Source: Singulisphaera sp. GP187 (GTDB lineage Bacteria; Planctomycetota; Phycisphaerae; Phycisphaerales; SM1A02). Taken from it: a stretch of DNA of 5,359 nucleotides. Below, one piece after another: positions 5,132 to 5,359 of the stretch; within the stretch, counting starts at the first letter, position 1; each line of letters opens with the position of its first letter. The DNA lies in contig CAMDEL010000122.1 in the NCBI GenBank assembly GCA_945896765.1, positions 1 through 5,359 of the forward strand, read 5' to 3'. The translations under genes were made by a program, and so were the position numbers. The notes beneath the pieces were generated by a model that had not been told where the DNA came from, made no database searches, and saw nothing but the letters and a program-made list of their open reading frames with translations.

Positions 5132-5359
5132 TCACTCTCCCCAGCCACGCTTTTTTGCACCTGACTGCCGCGGTTGCTCGATCTTCTCGCCGCGATAATC
5201 CTGTCCCACGATAAACATCTCGACACTTTCGCGCCGCGAGGATTCTGGTTTCACTCCCTTCACTTCACGAAATAGTTTTTCGGTGCGGCGCAAGAGTTCG
5301 GGATAATCCGCACCTTCATAGACCTTCATCACCACATGCCCGCCTTTCTTCAGCCAGAC
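5132..5359 (-). CDS. rlmE: RlmE (FtsJ/RrmJ) 23S rRNA 2'-O-methyltransferase, C-terminal part (N-terminus beyond window end)
   Basis: Function: RlmE methylates the 2'-hydroxyl of U2552 in the A-loop of 23S rRNA during late 50S assembly, using SAM. Seen: the last 75 residues, entering from the right edge in frame as VWLKKGGHVVMKVYEGADYP, then LLRRTEKLFREVKGVKPESS (22-41), RRESVEMFIVG (42-52) and a basic tail. Known: the catalytic tetrad of Escherichia coli RlmE is Lys38, Asp124, Lys164 and Glu199. The last two correspond here to Lys12 of VMKVYEG and Glu47 of SVEMFIV, and both are present; the first two lie outside the window. Odd: after the conserved FIVG the protein continues about 23 residues, including EKIEQPRQSGAKKRGWGE, whereas E. 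coli RlmE ends soon after the equivalent strand. It converges on dapL with 18 bp between stops. Identification rests on a fragment but the motif order is distinctive. Confidence 0.88.
   Translation of the reverse strand, partial: VWLKKGGHVVMKVYEGADYPELLRRTEKLFREVKGVKPESSRRESVEMFIVGQDYRGEKIEQPRQSGAKKRGWGE

Overview
The window is 5,359 bases of densely packed bacterial DNA of moderate GC content (roughly half by eye, not computed). It holds four complete genes and two cut by the window edges. The longest non-coding gap is 54 bp. I see no rRNA, tRNA, CRISPR array, insertion sequence, prophage gene or origin. Lysine and peptidoglycan synthesis by the diaminopimelate aminotransferase route (DapL), a tricorn-type S41 protease with a signal peptide, a small phospholipid/ornithine-lipid methyltransferase-like enzyme and mostly absent Shine-Dalgarno sites would suit Planctomycetota (perhaps Phycisphaerae-like) or a related phylum. 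This placement is inference from gene content and is of low to moderate confidence.

Layout. On the minus strand, transcribed leftward from about position 2069, lies a probable two-gene operon. It starts with an SPFH/band-7 membrane protein (1047-2030) and continues with the N-terminal 338 residues of a secreted tricorn-like protease (1-1016), whose catalytic half lies beyond the window. On the plus strand, starting from the same 54-bp divergent intergenic region, lie an M42 metallo-aminopeptidase (2085-3170), a class I SAM-dependent methyltransferase of the PmtA/OlsG type (3205-3834) and LL-diaminopimelate aminotransferase dapL (3854-5113). The gaps between them are 34 and 19 bp, so they may be co-transcribed. 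The 3' end of rlmE (23S rRNA 2'-O-methyltransferase, 5132-5359, minus strand) converges on dapL with only 18 bp between the stop codons.

How the genes may fit together. The left half is themed on proteolysis: a membrane SPFH scaffold and an exported tricorn-like protease, with a cytosolic M42 peptidase transcribed divergently. The right-hand genes touch the envelope (lipid headgroup methylation, and meso-diaminopimelate for peptidoglycan and lysine). The two TATA-like -10 elements of the divergent promoter overlap, and the M42 gene appears to be translated from a leaderless or nearly leaderless mRNA.

Nothing here is clearly an undescribed system. All genes belong to recognisable families. 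The points most worth checking are the SPFH-tricorn pairing, a basic insert in the SPFH domain, the substrate of the methyltransferase and the overlapping divergent promoter.
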